Shown: one piece after another, positions 1 through 6,511 of the stretch | How positions within the stretch are numbered: position 1 is the first letter of the stretch | Layout of the letters: each line of letters begins with the position of its first letter | NCBI GenBank assembly: GCA_020216985.1 | Contig: JAIWOH010000144.1 | Coordinates: 1-10,000, forward strand | DNA from: Nitrospira sp. | GTDB taxonomy: Bacteria > Nitrospirota > Nitrospiria > Nitrospirales > Nitrospiraceae | Reading direction: 5' to 3' | Length of the DNA stretch: 10,000 nt | Made by a program: the position numbers and the translations under genes | Notes under the pieces: model-generated | What the model was told of the DNA's origin: nothing | What the model saw: the letters and a program-made list of their open reading frames with translations, nothing else | Database searches by the model: none

Positions 1-687
1 GCCGGTCTGTTATGCCCTGCTTTTGGCGCCGTGTATGTGGAAGGACGGCCGATCACTACACTGACGCCCCTCCAGATCGCCAGGATTCTTGCGGTCGTGC
101 CTCAGGAACAGCCATCGCTGTTCCCGTTCTCGGTAGCGGAGACCGTGTTGATGGGGCGATTCCCCCATCGGAAGATGGGGTGGTGGAATGTGGGAGTGGG
201 AGCAGAGACGGAAACAGATCTTGTCGCTGTCCATCAAGCCTTGGTGGAGACCGACATGCTGGCATCGGCGGATCGGCTGGTTTCGGATCTTTCCGGTGGA
301 GAGCGGCAACGGGCCTTGATCGCCAGGGCCCTGGCCCAGGAGCCGCGCATCCTGCTGCTCGATGAACCCACGGCCTTTCTCGACCTGAGCCATCAAATCG
401 AGATGTGTTCGCTGGTGCAACGGTTGGCCAGGGAACGGCGGCTCACGGTGGTGCTGGTCACGCACGACCTCAACGTGGCGAGCCTCCTCTGCGAACGGAT
501 CGTGTTGCTGAAAAAGGGCGCGGTTCGGGCAGTCGGAATTCCAGCCGAGATCATTCGGCAGGACATCCTGTACGATGTCTATGGGTGCGACGTGATGATC
601 GATCGCCATCCGCAGACAGGGAGGCCGCGCGTCACGTTACCGATACCGGCTCCACAGGATGAGCATCGCATAAGAGCCGGCACATGA
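1..687 (+). CDS. btuD: ABC transporter ATP-binding protein, BtuD/FecE type (5' partial)
   Basis: This is the ATPase subunit of an importer of the iron-siderophore/cobalamin class; it would power uptake from the periplasm through a BtuC-like permease. The frame is open from base 1, so the start and the Walker A loop lie upstream. The first visible residues (AGLLCPAFGAVYVEG) match the segment that normally follows Walker A. Of 228 visible residues, the Q-loop glutamine is about residue 35 (VVPQEQ), the ABC signature LSGGERQR is 97-104 (bases 289-312), Walker B is ILLLDEPTAFLD with Asp121/Glu122, and the switch histidine is His155 (VLVTHDLN). All visible catalytic motifs are intact. The stop overlaps the next start as ATGA (684-687), implying translational coupling. 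The cobalamin assignment rests on the neighbouring riboswitch and btuB; a siderophore or heme transporter ATPase would look much the same. A permease and binding-protein gene are expected just upstream. Confidence 0.87.
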   Translation, partial: AGLLCPAFGAVYVEGRPITTLTPLQIARILAVVPQEQPSLFPFSVAETVLMGRFPHRKMGWWNVGVGAETETDLVAVHQALVETDMLASADRLVSDLSGGERQRALIARALAQEPRILLLDEPTAFLDLSHQIEMCSLVQRLARERRLTVVLVTHDLNVASLLCERIVLLKKGAVRAVGIPAEIIRQDILYDVYGCDVMIDRHPQTGRPRVTLPIPAPQDEHRIRAGT

Positions 688-1454
688 CAGTGGGAATGAT
701 CGCGCTCCTGCACCTTGACATCGTTCCCGGCGCCGTTGCTCGTAATCAGGCGATGGTGGCGGAGGCCGTCACCAGGGCGGCTGCGTCCGGCGCCCGGTGG
801 ATTGTGACGCCTGAATTGGTGTTATGCGGGCTTCAGTTTCCTCAGCTCCTGGGGACTGACTGGATCAGGCCACAGCCGGACGTGTGGATGACACGGTTTT
901 GCCGACTGGTTCGGAAATTGGGCGTCACGGTCTTTTTCGCTGCTCCGGAACGGGAGGGGAACCGGCTTTATAATTCAGTGTTTGTGATTGGTCCCCGCGG
1001 TGACATCCTGGGCAAACATCAAAAGATCAATACCAAGAGCGATGCGCTGTCCTGGTCCAGCCCGGGGGACAGGGCACAACCGGTTCGATGTGATGGCATC
1101 ACCGTCGGACTCTTGGTGTGCGCCGATGCTTTTACGGCTGGCATTGCCGGTTCGTTGAAACGCAGCGGCGCGCAACTGCTTATCTCGCCCTCTTCGTGGG
1201 GCCCTGGACTTCATGGCCCCAACGGCGAATGGGAGGATCGTTCAAGAGAAACCGGATTGCCGCTGATCGTCTGTAACCGAACCGGAATGGAACGGACATT
1301 GGATTTTCGGAAAGCCCAGAGTCTGGTGGTGAAAAACGGAGAACGGCTGCTGACCCATTCATCGGAACGAGGGGCCGTTCTGACATTCGATTGGGATTTC
1401 AGCGCCATGGCTCCGATGACAGCCGCTTTTCAGATGATGCCGTTGCCCAACTGA
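684..1454 (+). CDS. Carbon-nitrogen hydrolase (nitrilase superfamily), substrate unknown
   Basis: This 256-residue protein has the single-domain length and motif order of the nitrilase/amidase superfamily, whose members hydrolyse C-N bonds through a Glu-Lys-Cys triad. The expected residues are visible: Glu44 in VTPELVLCG, Lys114 in GKHQKIN and Cys146 in LLVCADAF. Later family-like segments are ISPSSWGPG and the VCNRTG strand. No signal peptide is evident, so it is probably cytoplasmic. The ATG overlaps the stop of the transporter ATPase by four bases and has only a weak purine stretch upstream (AAGAG, 672-676), so translation probably depends on coupling. The residues around the catalytic cysteine (ADAF) and the AQS segment near residue 230 differ from common omega-amidase or N-carbamoylase versions, so I cannot name a substrate. 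Its place suggests work on an imported compound, perhaps a corrinoid amide, but that is inference. Confidence 0.85.
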   Translation: MTVGMIALLHLDIVPGAVARNQAMVAEAVTRAAASGARWIVTPELVLCGLQFPQLLGTDWIRPQPDVWMTRFCRLVRKLGVTVFFAAPEREGNRLYNSVFVIGPRGDILGKHQKINTKSDALSWSSPGDRAQPVRCDGITVGLLVCADAFTAGIAGSLKRSGAQLLISPSSWGPGLHGPNGEWEDRSRETGLPLIVCNRTGMERTLDFRKAQSLVVKNGERLLTHSSERGAVLTFDWDFSAMAPMTAAFQMMPLPN

Positions 1455-1470
1455 GGTGAAGCCAAAGGCT

Positions 1471-1501
1471 GGCGGGAAGGGTTCCATCCCCTCTTCCCAC
1501 C
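1471..1501 (+). terminator. Terminator-like hairpin after the hydrolase gene
   Basis: GGGAAG at 1474-1479 pairs with CTTCCC at 1493-1498. Two more inner G-C pairs and, across one mismatch, two outer G-C pairs extend the stem. It starts 17 bases after the hydrolase stop. No T-run follows, so it is a weak candidate for an intrinsic terminator; it may be a 3' stabilising hairpin or nothing. Confidence 0.25.
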
Positions 1502-1557
1502 CGGATAGTCGACAAGGGATGCCGTCTCGTTTTCGGAAAGGGGAGTCGAACTGATCA

Positions 1558-1706
1558 TCCGTCAGCGCCGGGGAAGATGGTGCAAAGCCATCACGGTGCC
1601 GCCACTGTAAGCGGGGAGCGACGCTGCACGATGCCACTGTGCGGGTTCACGCACGGGAAGGCGCAGAAAAGCGACGAGCCGCGAGTCAGGAGACCCGTCT
1701 GACGGA
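1558..1706 (+). promoter_or_regulatory. Cobalamin riboswitch aptamer
   Basis: The region carries the conserved blocks of the adenosylcobalamin riboswitch in order: GGGGAAGATGGTGCAAA (about 1570-1586), GCCGCCACTGTAA (1598-1610), a second GCCACTG (1633-1639), GGGAAGGC (1655-1662) and the B12-box-like GAGTCAGGAGACCC (1683-1696). The two ends close with an uninterrupted 8-bp P1 helix (1558-1565 with 1699-1706). A hairpin with stem GTGCG/CGCAC and loop GGTTCA (1639-1654) sits where the L5 kissing loop is expected. It lies 36 bases before the btuB start and should switch btuB, and possibly the co-transcribed genes behind it, off when cobalamin is plentiful. Confidence 0.95.
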
Positions 1707-1712
1707 CCAACT

Positions 1713-1740
1713 CAACCCTCTTCGAGCCAAAGGGAGGTTG
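1713..1740 (+). promoter_or_regulatory. Expression platform: hairpin masking the btuB ribosome-binding site
   Basis: CAACC (1713-1717) pairs with GGTTG (1736-1740). After one mismatch, bases 1719-1722 pair with 1731-1734, counting two G-U wobbles. The Shine-Dalgarno AGGGAGG (1731-1737) is thus inside the stem. The loop contains GAGCC (1724-1728), which can pair over five positions (one G-U) with GGTTC (1644-1648) in the aptamer hairpin loop. This is the L5-L13 kissing arrangement known for cobalamin riboswitches, and it points to control at translation initiation. The pairing was worked out by eye, without energy calculation. Confidence 0.6.
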
Positions 1741-1742
1741 CC

Positions 1743-3785
1743 ATGATTCGTGTCCGTCAGCGCGCGGGTCGCGGTCTGCTCATTGCGTTGTTCTTGACGT
1801 CCGTTTCTGTTTCTTCAGCCCATTCGCAGGATCTGGCGATGGCGAGCCGGTCGGAGCCCCTTGAAGCTCCTGGCGTCGTCGTGAGCGCCACCAAAACAGA
1901 GGTGCCTGCGACGCAGCTCACCAGTGCCGTCGAGGTCATCAGCGGTGAGGAGTTAGAACAAAAGGGGATCAAGACCGTCATCGATGGGCTGCGCTTGGCG
2001 CAGGGCGTCTTCGCCACGTCGAGCGGCGGCCCCGGCACCGAAGCCACGGTGAAAATGCGAGGGGCGTTTGCCAGGCACACGTTGGTGTTGATCGATGGGG
2101 TGATCGTCAACAGTCCCACGACCGGCGCCTATGACTTTTCCAGCTTGACGGTGGACAACATCGATCGGATCGAAATTCTGCGCGGCGCCCAAGGCATGTT
2201 ATATGGCTCGGACGCCATCGGCGGCGTGATCAATATCTATACGAAGAAGGGAACCGGTAGGCCGAGTATCGGCGCCTTCTTTGAGTACGGATCTTTCGCG
2301 ACGTTTCGAGAAGGTGGACATCTGTCCGGGGCAAAAGGTCCGTTTGATTTTTCCCTGTCCGTCTCACGGTGGGATACCAGCAGTTTTTCAGCCATCGATT
2401 ACCGGAAGGGAGCCTTCGAAAACGATGGGTTCCACAATACTCAGGTGTCGGCCAAGATCGGCGCGGAGTTGCCCAAGGACGGCCGTCTCGAGTTCAACAT
2501 GCGCTGGTATGATTCGAGGCACAGTTTCGACGGGTTCGCCGACAGCGGTGCCCCGGCCGATATATTCGGCGCGCGGTCAACGAACCGGAATCTCATTCTC
2601 AACGGCACCTGGCGACAGCCGATTACCTCATATTGGACTTCGATCTTGACCCTGTCGCAGTCGAACCAGCGGCTAAAGAGTGACAGTGGCAACGCCGGCT
2701 TCAATCTTAATACCAGACAGTTCATCTCAGCCAGCCCGACGTCGTGCTTTCCGAATGTCGACGCTTGCTTTACTCCCTTTTCAAGCGATCTGGAAATTTT
2801 AAACCGCCGGCTGGAATGGCAAAACGATGTGCGGATCGGTGAGTGGGTGCTCCTCACCGCCGGCTATCAATTGCGCAGGGACGAAGGCGATTCCCCCGGG
2901 TTCTACGGCGCAGCGGAACCGGCTCGGATCCTCTCGTCTAACGCCGGGTTCGCCCAAGCGCAGGTCAGCCTCTGGGATCGGTTGTTTTTTACGGCGGGCG
3001 GGCGGCACGACAGTTACAACCGGTTTGAAGACGCGACCACCTATCGGGTGACCGGCGGCTATCATCTCAAAGAAACCGGCACCAGGTTTCGGGCAAGCTA
3101 TGGTACCGGTTTCAAAGCGCCGACATTAAACGATCTGTTCTTTCAAGGATTTGGCAATCCCGATCTCAAGCCGGAGAAAAGTCTCGGTTTGGACGCGGCA
3201 GTGGAGCAGAGTCTCTTCAATGATCGGCTCCATCTGAGCGCAGGCTACTTTTGGAATCGGTTTCAGAACTTGATTCAATTCGCTTCGGGTGGCTCACTCT
3301 GCCCGCCTGGGTCATTTGGGTTCTGTCCGATCAACATCGCCGATGCAAAGACCCAAGGGTGGGAATTTGCCTTTCGCCTGACGCTCTTCAAAGGATTGGA
3401 GGTGCGGGGACAATATACCTATACCCTGACTCGTGCGTTCGACAGTCCCACGCTGGGGTTAGGAGGCAATAAGCGGCTTCCTCGATGGCCGGTCGATCAG
3501 GGGACGGTCGGGTTCTCTTATTCACCGATCGAGGCCTTGCGACTTGATATCGACTATCGGTTTGTGGGTAATCGGCATGACAACTTGGGCAACTCTCCCG
3601 CGCGGGCCCTCGGCACGTTTAACGTGGTCAATCTGGCGGCTTCCTACAACGTAACGAAGAACTGGCAGGCCTATGTGCGGGTCGATAACCTGTTTAACGA
3701 AACGTACGAGGAAATTTTTCCTTTTGGAACACCGATCCGTTCCATTTACGGCGGCGTGCGGATGAATTATGACCTGCCGCTCTGA
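1743..3785 (+). CDS. btuB: TonB-dependent outer-membrane cobalamin receptor BtuB
   Basis: This is the gated beta-barrel that takes corrinoids across the outer membrane using TonB energy. The 680-residue product starts with a signal peptide: a basic start, a hydrophobic stretch at about 12-26, and likely cleavage near residues 26-29. A TonB-box-like GVVVSATKTE follows at 44-53. The plug domain runs to about residue 170 and ends in the typical RIEILRGAQGMLYGSDAIGG and INIYTKKG motifs. The rest is barrel sequence rich in alternating aromatic residues, with TGFKAPTLNDLF and RVDNLFNETYEE as family landmarks. Four cysteines form two close pairs (335/342 and 520/528), probably in extracellular loops. 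The C-terminus is YDLPL rather than the common terminal phenylalanine. The start is fixed by AGGGAGG five bases upstream. The riboswitch directly in front makes cobalamin the likely ligand, although length and motifs alone fit any TonB-dependent receptor. Confidence 0.93.
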   Translation: MIRVRQRAGRGLLIALFLTSVSVSSAHSQDLAMASRSEPLEAPGVVVSATKTEVPATQLTSAVEVISGEELEQKGIKTVIDGLRLAQGVFATSSGGPGTEATVKMRGAFARHTLVLIDGVIVNSPTTGAYDFSSLTVDNIDRIEILRGAQGMLYGSDAIGGVINIYTKKGTGRPSIGAFFEYGSFATFREGGHLSGAKGPFDFSLSVSRWDTSSFSAIDYRKGAFENDGFHNTQVSAKIGAELPKDGRLEFNMRWYDSRHSFDGFADSGAPADIFGARSTNRNLILNGTWRQPITSYWTSILTLSQSNQRLKSDSGNAGFNLNTRQFISASPTSCFPNVDACFTPFSSDLEILNRRLEWQNDVRIGEWVLLTAGYQLRRDEGDSPGFYGAAEPARILSSNAGFAQAQVSLWDRLFFTAGGRHDSYNRFEDATTYRVTGGYHLKETGTRFRASYGTGFKAPTLNDLFFQGFGNPDLKPEKSLGLDAAVEQSLFNDRLHLSAGYFWNRFQNLIQFASGGSLCPPGSFGFCPINIADAKTQGWEFAFRLTLFKGLEVRGQYTYTLTRAFDSPTLGLGGNKRLPRWPVDQGTVGFSYSPIEALRLDIDYRFVGNRHDNLGNSPARALGTFNVVNLAASYNVTKNWQAYVRVDNLFNETYEEIFPFGTPIRSIYGGVRMNYDLPL

Positions 3786-3926
3786 ATTGGATGACTGCAT
3801 GGTGTTCTGGATCGGCGAGATGCTGCGGGTGCATGTCTGTCTTTCATGGTCGAGTTGCGACGGACTCTCTGGCCCCTCGCCGTTGTGTGGGGTAAAGCAA
3901 CGAAAGTCTCTGTTGGAGATGAGGGG

Positions 3927-4127
3927 ATGAGGGGACCGGTTGAGAAAATCTGCGAACACTGTGGCGAGCCATTTCAATGCCAGGGGTATCGCTGTTGGTG
4001 CGAAACCGTGTGTATCACCGATTCCCAGATGGATTGGATCGCCGCTCGGTATCGGGATTGTCTCTGCCCGAGTTGTCTCGGCCAGGTGGCGCAGGGGACC
4101 ATCAGTCGGCAGTCTGATCCGGCTTGA
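3927..4127 (+). CDS. Small cysteine-rich CWC-type protein
   Basis: This 66-residue protein has nine cysteines (9, 12, 18, 23, 25, 29, 45, 47, 50) arranged as CEHC, a single C, CWC, a single C, and CLCPSC. The pattern matches the cysteine-rich CWC family, which has no established function; such spacing usually binds zinc or another metal. The chosen ATG has GGAG (3915-3918) eight bases upstream. The frame can be opened to 3846, but those extra 27 residues show no family character and that start lacks a good ribosome-binding site. The gene lies 141 bases after btuB and 25 bases before the adenosyltransferase, on the same strand, so it is probably in the same transcript. Its role in cobalamin metabolism is unknown. 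The cysteine pattern is clear; the link to cobalamin is only positional. Confidence 0.82.
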   Translation: MRGPVEKICEHCGEPFQCQGYRCWCETVCITDSQMDWIAARYRDCLCPSCLGQVAQGTISRQSDPA

Positions 4128-4152
4128 TCATCGGCGAAAGAAAGGAAACACG

Positions 4153-4749
4153 ATGCGGATCACCAAGGTCTATACGAAGACCGGCGATAAGGGAAAGACC
4201 AGGCTGGCCGGCGGCCAAGAGGTGTGGAAGGACAGTCTGAGAGTTGAGGCCTATGGGACGATCGATGAGTTGAACGCAACGATCGGTGTGGTCCGCGCTC
4301 TGAATGCCGAGGTGGTGGTCAATCCTTCCGCCAAGGAACGACTGGAAGCCGAGCTGCGCTGGATCCAGAACAAGCTCTTCGATGTCGGGAGTCTCTTGGC
4401 CACTGCGCCGGGACAGACCTTCAAAAATATGCCGCAGGTGACGGAACGGGATGTCGAGCGGCTCGAACAAGTGATCGATCGATGCCAAGAAGAGCTGGCG
4501 CCGCTCAAAGAGTTCATCCTGCCAGGGGGCGGCAAGGTGTCCGCCTTTCTCCATCAGGCCAGGACCGTCTGCCGCCGCGCCGAACGGGTCTGTGTGGCTC
4601 TCTCAAAAACCGAACCGGTCGATCCGACCATCATCACATTCATCAATCGGCTGAGCGATACGTTGTTTGTGCTCGCTCGCTGGGTCTCCACGATGCATGG
4701 GGAGCCGGAATTTTTGTGGGAGCGCCATGCGAGCGGCCAAGAGAGGTAA
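4153..4749 (+). CDS. pduO: PduO-type ATP:cob(I)alamin adenosyltransferase
   Basis: The enzyme transfers the 5'-deoxyadenosyl group of ATP to Co(I) corrinoids, giving the coenzyme form used by the later steps encoded here. The 198-residue length fits the PduO family. Visible motifs are the ATP-binding YTKTGDKGKTRL (7-18), EAYGTIDELNA (32-42), FILPGGG, CRRAERV (140-146) and NRLSDTLFVLARW (from 165). Asp38, Arg141, Arg145 and Asn165 fall where PduO enzymes have the aspartate-arginine pair and other active-site residues. The start ATG has AGGA six bases upstream. The open frame continues upstream to 3940, but that part overlaps the CWC gene in another frame and lacks family sequence, so I reject the longer start. 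It belongs to the PduO family, not the CobA/BtuR P-loop family. Confidence 0.95.
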   Translation: MRITKVYTKTGDKGKTRLAGGQEVWKDSLRVEAYGTIDELNATIGVVRALNAEVVVNPSAKERLEAELRWIQNKLFDVGSLLATAPGQTFKNMPQVTERDVERLEQVIDRCQEELAPLKEFILPGGGKVSAFLHQARTVCRRAERVCVALSKTEPVDPTIITFINRLSDTLFVLARWVSTMHGEPEFLWERHASGQER

Positions 4750-5287
4750 ACGTCCATCGGCAAGGACTGCAACAGGCCGCCTGATCTTGGTGCTGGGCGG
4801 CGCGTCGTCTGGGAAGAGCGAGATAGCGCTCCGGCTGGCCGGCAAGAGAGGGCCCCGTGCTTTTCTCGCTACCGGTCAGGCGCTCGATGAAGAAATGGCC
4901 GAGCGGATCGCTCGCCATCGGGCTTCTCGGTCATCGGACTGGCACACTGTGGAAATCCCCACGGACCTTGAATCGTGGCTTGCCAATGAAGGCTCGAAGT
5001 ATCAATCCATTCTGATCGATTGCCTCACCCTTTGGTTGAACAATCTTATGATGGTGGGTGAGAAGGAATCCGCGATCCAGGAACGTGCCGGCGCTCTCCT
5101 TCGAGCTGCGAGGCGTACGAACGCCAGGGTCGTGATGGTCAGCAATGAGTTAGGGATGGGCTTGGTGCCAGCGGATTGGGCATCACGGGCATTTCGGGAC
5201 CTTGCCGGGCGGATCAATCAGCAGATCGCCGCCGAGGCCGATGAGGTCTATCTGGTGATCAGTGGGATGCCCCTCAAATTGAAATAG
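4727..5287 (+). CDS. cobU: Adenosylcobinamide kinase / adenosylcobinamide-phosphate guanylyltransferase CobU
   Basis: CobU phosphorylates adenosylcobinamide and then transfers GMP from GTP, giving adenosylcobinamide-GDP for CobS. The 186-residue protein carries the CobU P-loop GGASSGKS (24-31). Next comes ALDEEMAERIARHR, with His64 close to where the guanylylated histidine lies. Then follow DCLTLWLNNLM, VSNELGMGLVPAD, and RDLAGRINQQIAAEADEVY ending in a LVISGMPLKLK tail. The ATG at 4727 is inside the end of the adenosyltransferase gene (23-bp overlap) and has GGGAG (4718-4722) four bases upstream. This leaves a basic extension of about 17 residues before the first strand, longer than in typical CobU; no closer in-frame start was seen. 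The frame is open further upstream, but that would lie deeper in the neighbouring gene. Confidence 0.95.
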   Translation: MRAAKRGKRPSARTATGRLILVLGGASSGKSEIALRLAGKRGPRAFLATGQALDEEMAERIARHRASRSSDWHTVEIPTDLESWLANEGSKYQSILIDCLTLWLNNLMMVGEKESAIQERAGALLRAARRTNARVVMVSNELGMGLVPADWASRAFRDLAGRINQQIAAEADEVYLVISGMPLKLK

Positions 5288-5304
5288 AACCAAATCAAAG
5301 AACC

Positions 5305-6375
5305 ATGACGATGGCGTTGATCCAAAACTGCTCTCATCACATCCGGCCGATCGAGAGGGAATTGCTCAAACTGGCGCAACAGCGGCTGGACCGGTTGACC
5401 AAGCCACCGGGTAGCTTGGGGAGACTGGAAGAACTGGCCGCCTTCTATGTGGCGATGACCGGTACGATGAAACCCCAGGTTCCACGGGGGGTGGTGTTCA
5501 CGTTGGCGGCGGATCACGGTGTGACGGCTGAGGGAGTGAGTGCCTATCCCCAAGAGGTGACGCCACAGATGGTGCTCAACTTCTTGCGGGGCGGCGCAGC
5601 CGTCAATGTGCTGGCTCGCCATGTGGGGGTCGAGGTGCGGATTGTGGATATCGGGGTGAACTATGAGTTTGGGAGCCATCCTGGTCTGCTGGCTCGAAAC
5701 ATCATGAAGGGCACTCGCAACTTTGCTCGTGAGCCGGCCATGACGAGGGAACAGGCGGAGCAAGCGGTCTCGACCGGAATCGAGTTGGCGATAGATGCGG
5801 CGCGCGAAGGGATCGGCCTGATCGGGCTTGGCGAGATGGGGATCGGTAACACGACCTCAAGCGCGGCCATCACCGCGGTGATGACGGGCAAGCCGGTTGA
5901 TCACGTGACGGGCCATGGCACCGGCATTGACGAAGCCGGTCGTGCTCGCAAGGTGGCCATCATCCAACGGGCGCTCGATCTCCATCGGCCTGACCGAACG
6001 GACCCGCTCGATGTCTTGGCGAAGGTCGGTGGCCTGGAGATCGGTGGCCTGGCCGGCATCATCCTGGGGGCTGCCTCGGCTCGCGTACCAGTTGTGCTCG
6101 ATGGATTTATCACCGGTGCTGCGGCCTTGATCGCTGTGGCGCTGGCGCCTGCTTGTCGAGACTATCTGATTGCTTCTCATCAATCGGTTGAACGTGGCCA
6201 TCGCGTGGTTCTTGAACATCTTGGCTTTAAGCCCTTGCTGGATATGGACTTTCGGCTAGGTGAAGGAACCGGTGCCTGCTTAGGGATGGGGCTTATCTCT
6301 GCCGCGGTCAAGATCTACACGGAGATGGCCACGTTTGATGAAGCAGGGGTCTCTGACCGGGTGTCGTCTTCGTAA
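5305..6375 (+). CDS. cobT: Nicotinate-nucleotide:dimethylbenzimidazole phosphoribosyltransferase CobT
   Basis: CobT moves the phosphoribosyl group of nicotinate mononucleotide onto the lower-ligand base (usually 5,6-dimethylbenzimidazole), giving alpha-ribazole phosphate. The product is 356 residues, the same length as the well-studied Salmonella enzyme. Family motifs are KPPGSLGRLEEL (33-44), TLAADHGVTAEGVSAYPQEV, GGAAVNVLARH, LGEMGIGNTTSSAAI, GTGIDEAGRARK and LGEGTGACLG. Glu320 in the last motif is the expected catalytic base. The gene starts 17 bases after cobU with only a weak upstream purine run (AAAG, 5297-5300), so coupling to cobU is likely. A second in-frame ATG six bases further on cannot be excluded. 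Which base it uses cannot be told from sequence; no bluB (dimethylbenzimidazole synthase) is in view. Confidence 0.96.
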   Translation: MTMALIQNCSHHIRPIERELLKLAQQRLDRLTKPPGSLGRLEELAAFYVAMTGTMKPQVPRGVVFTLAADHGVTAEGVSAYPQEVTPQMVLNFLRGGAAVNVLARHVGVEVRIVDIGVNYEFGSHPGLLARNIMKGTRNFAREPAMTREQAEQAVSTGIELAIDAAREGIGLIGLGEMGIGNTTSSAAITAVMTGKPVDHVTGHGTGIDEAGRARKVAIIQRALDLHRPDRTDPLDVLAKVGGLEIGGLAGIILGAASARVPVVLDGFITGAAALIAVALAPACRDYLIASHQSVERGHRVVLEHLGFKPLLDMDFRLGEGTGACLGMGLISAAVKIYTEMATFDEAGVSDRVSSS

Positions 6376-6417
6376 CGGCAAGGTGTCGAGAGGGCAAACC
6401 GTAGGAGGGGAATATCA

Positions 6418-6474
6418 GTGACGACACACCGTCGGCTTGCTTCGGCATCGACTCATAGGGGTGCCCCTTTATGA
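6418..6474 (+). other. Possible 18-codon leader ORF in the cobT-cobS gap
   Basis: A GTG at 6418 has a strong Shine-Dalgarno, GGAGGGG (6404-6410), seven bases upstream. It opens an 18-codon frame (MTTHRRLASASTHRGAPL) ending at TGA 6472-6474. That stop overlaps an ATG at 6471, which opens a 13-codon frame ending at TGA 6510-6512, and that second stop overlaps the cobS ATG at 6512. The chain could carry ribosomes into cobS, which has no strong ribosome-binding site of its own. Neither peptide resembles a protein I know. A small hairpin (CATAGGG with CCCT and ATG, about 6454-6473) covers the second ATG. Confidence 0.35.
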
Positions 6475-6511
6475 CGCAGCGTTCGCTCACCGGCCGGTTG
6501 GGTGATCCGTG

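Noticed and set aside
10..609. 199-codon open frame on the - strand opposite the ABC ATPase
   Set aside because: The + strand carries intact Q-loop, signature, Walker B and H-loop motifs; the antisense product has low-complexity composition and no domain.
1501..1557. Sigma-70-like promoter for the riboswitch-btuB transcript
   Set aside because: A TCGACA at 1509-1514 resembles a -35 box, but no acceptable -10 box lies 16-18 bases downstream. A promoter is expected somewhere here but cannot be placed.
3786..3926. Terminator or second riboswitch between btuB and the CWC gene
   Set aside because: No conserved cobalamin-riboswitch blocks are present, and only short 4-bp inverted repeats without a T-run were seen. 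Nothing supports a regulatory call.
3940..4152. Upstream extension of the adenosyltransferase frame
   Set aside because: It overlaps the CWC gene in another frame and lacks family sequence. ATG 4153 has a proper ribosome-binding site and puts the YTKTGDKG motif at the usual distance from the start.
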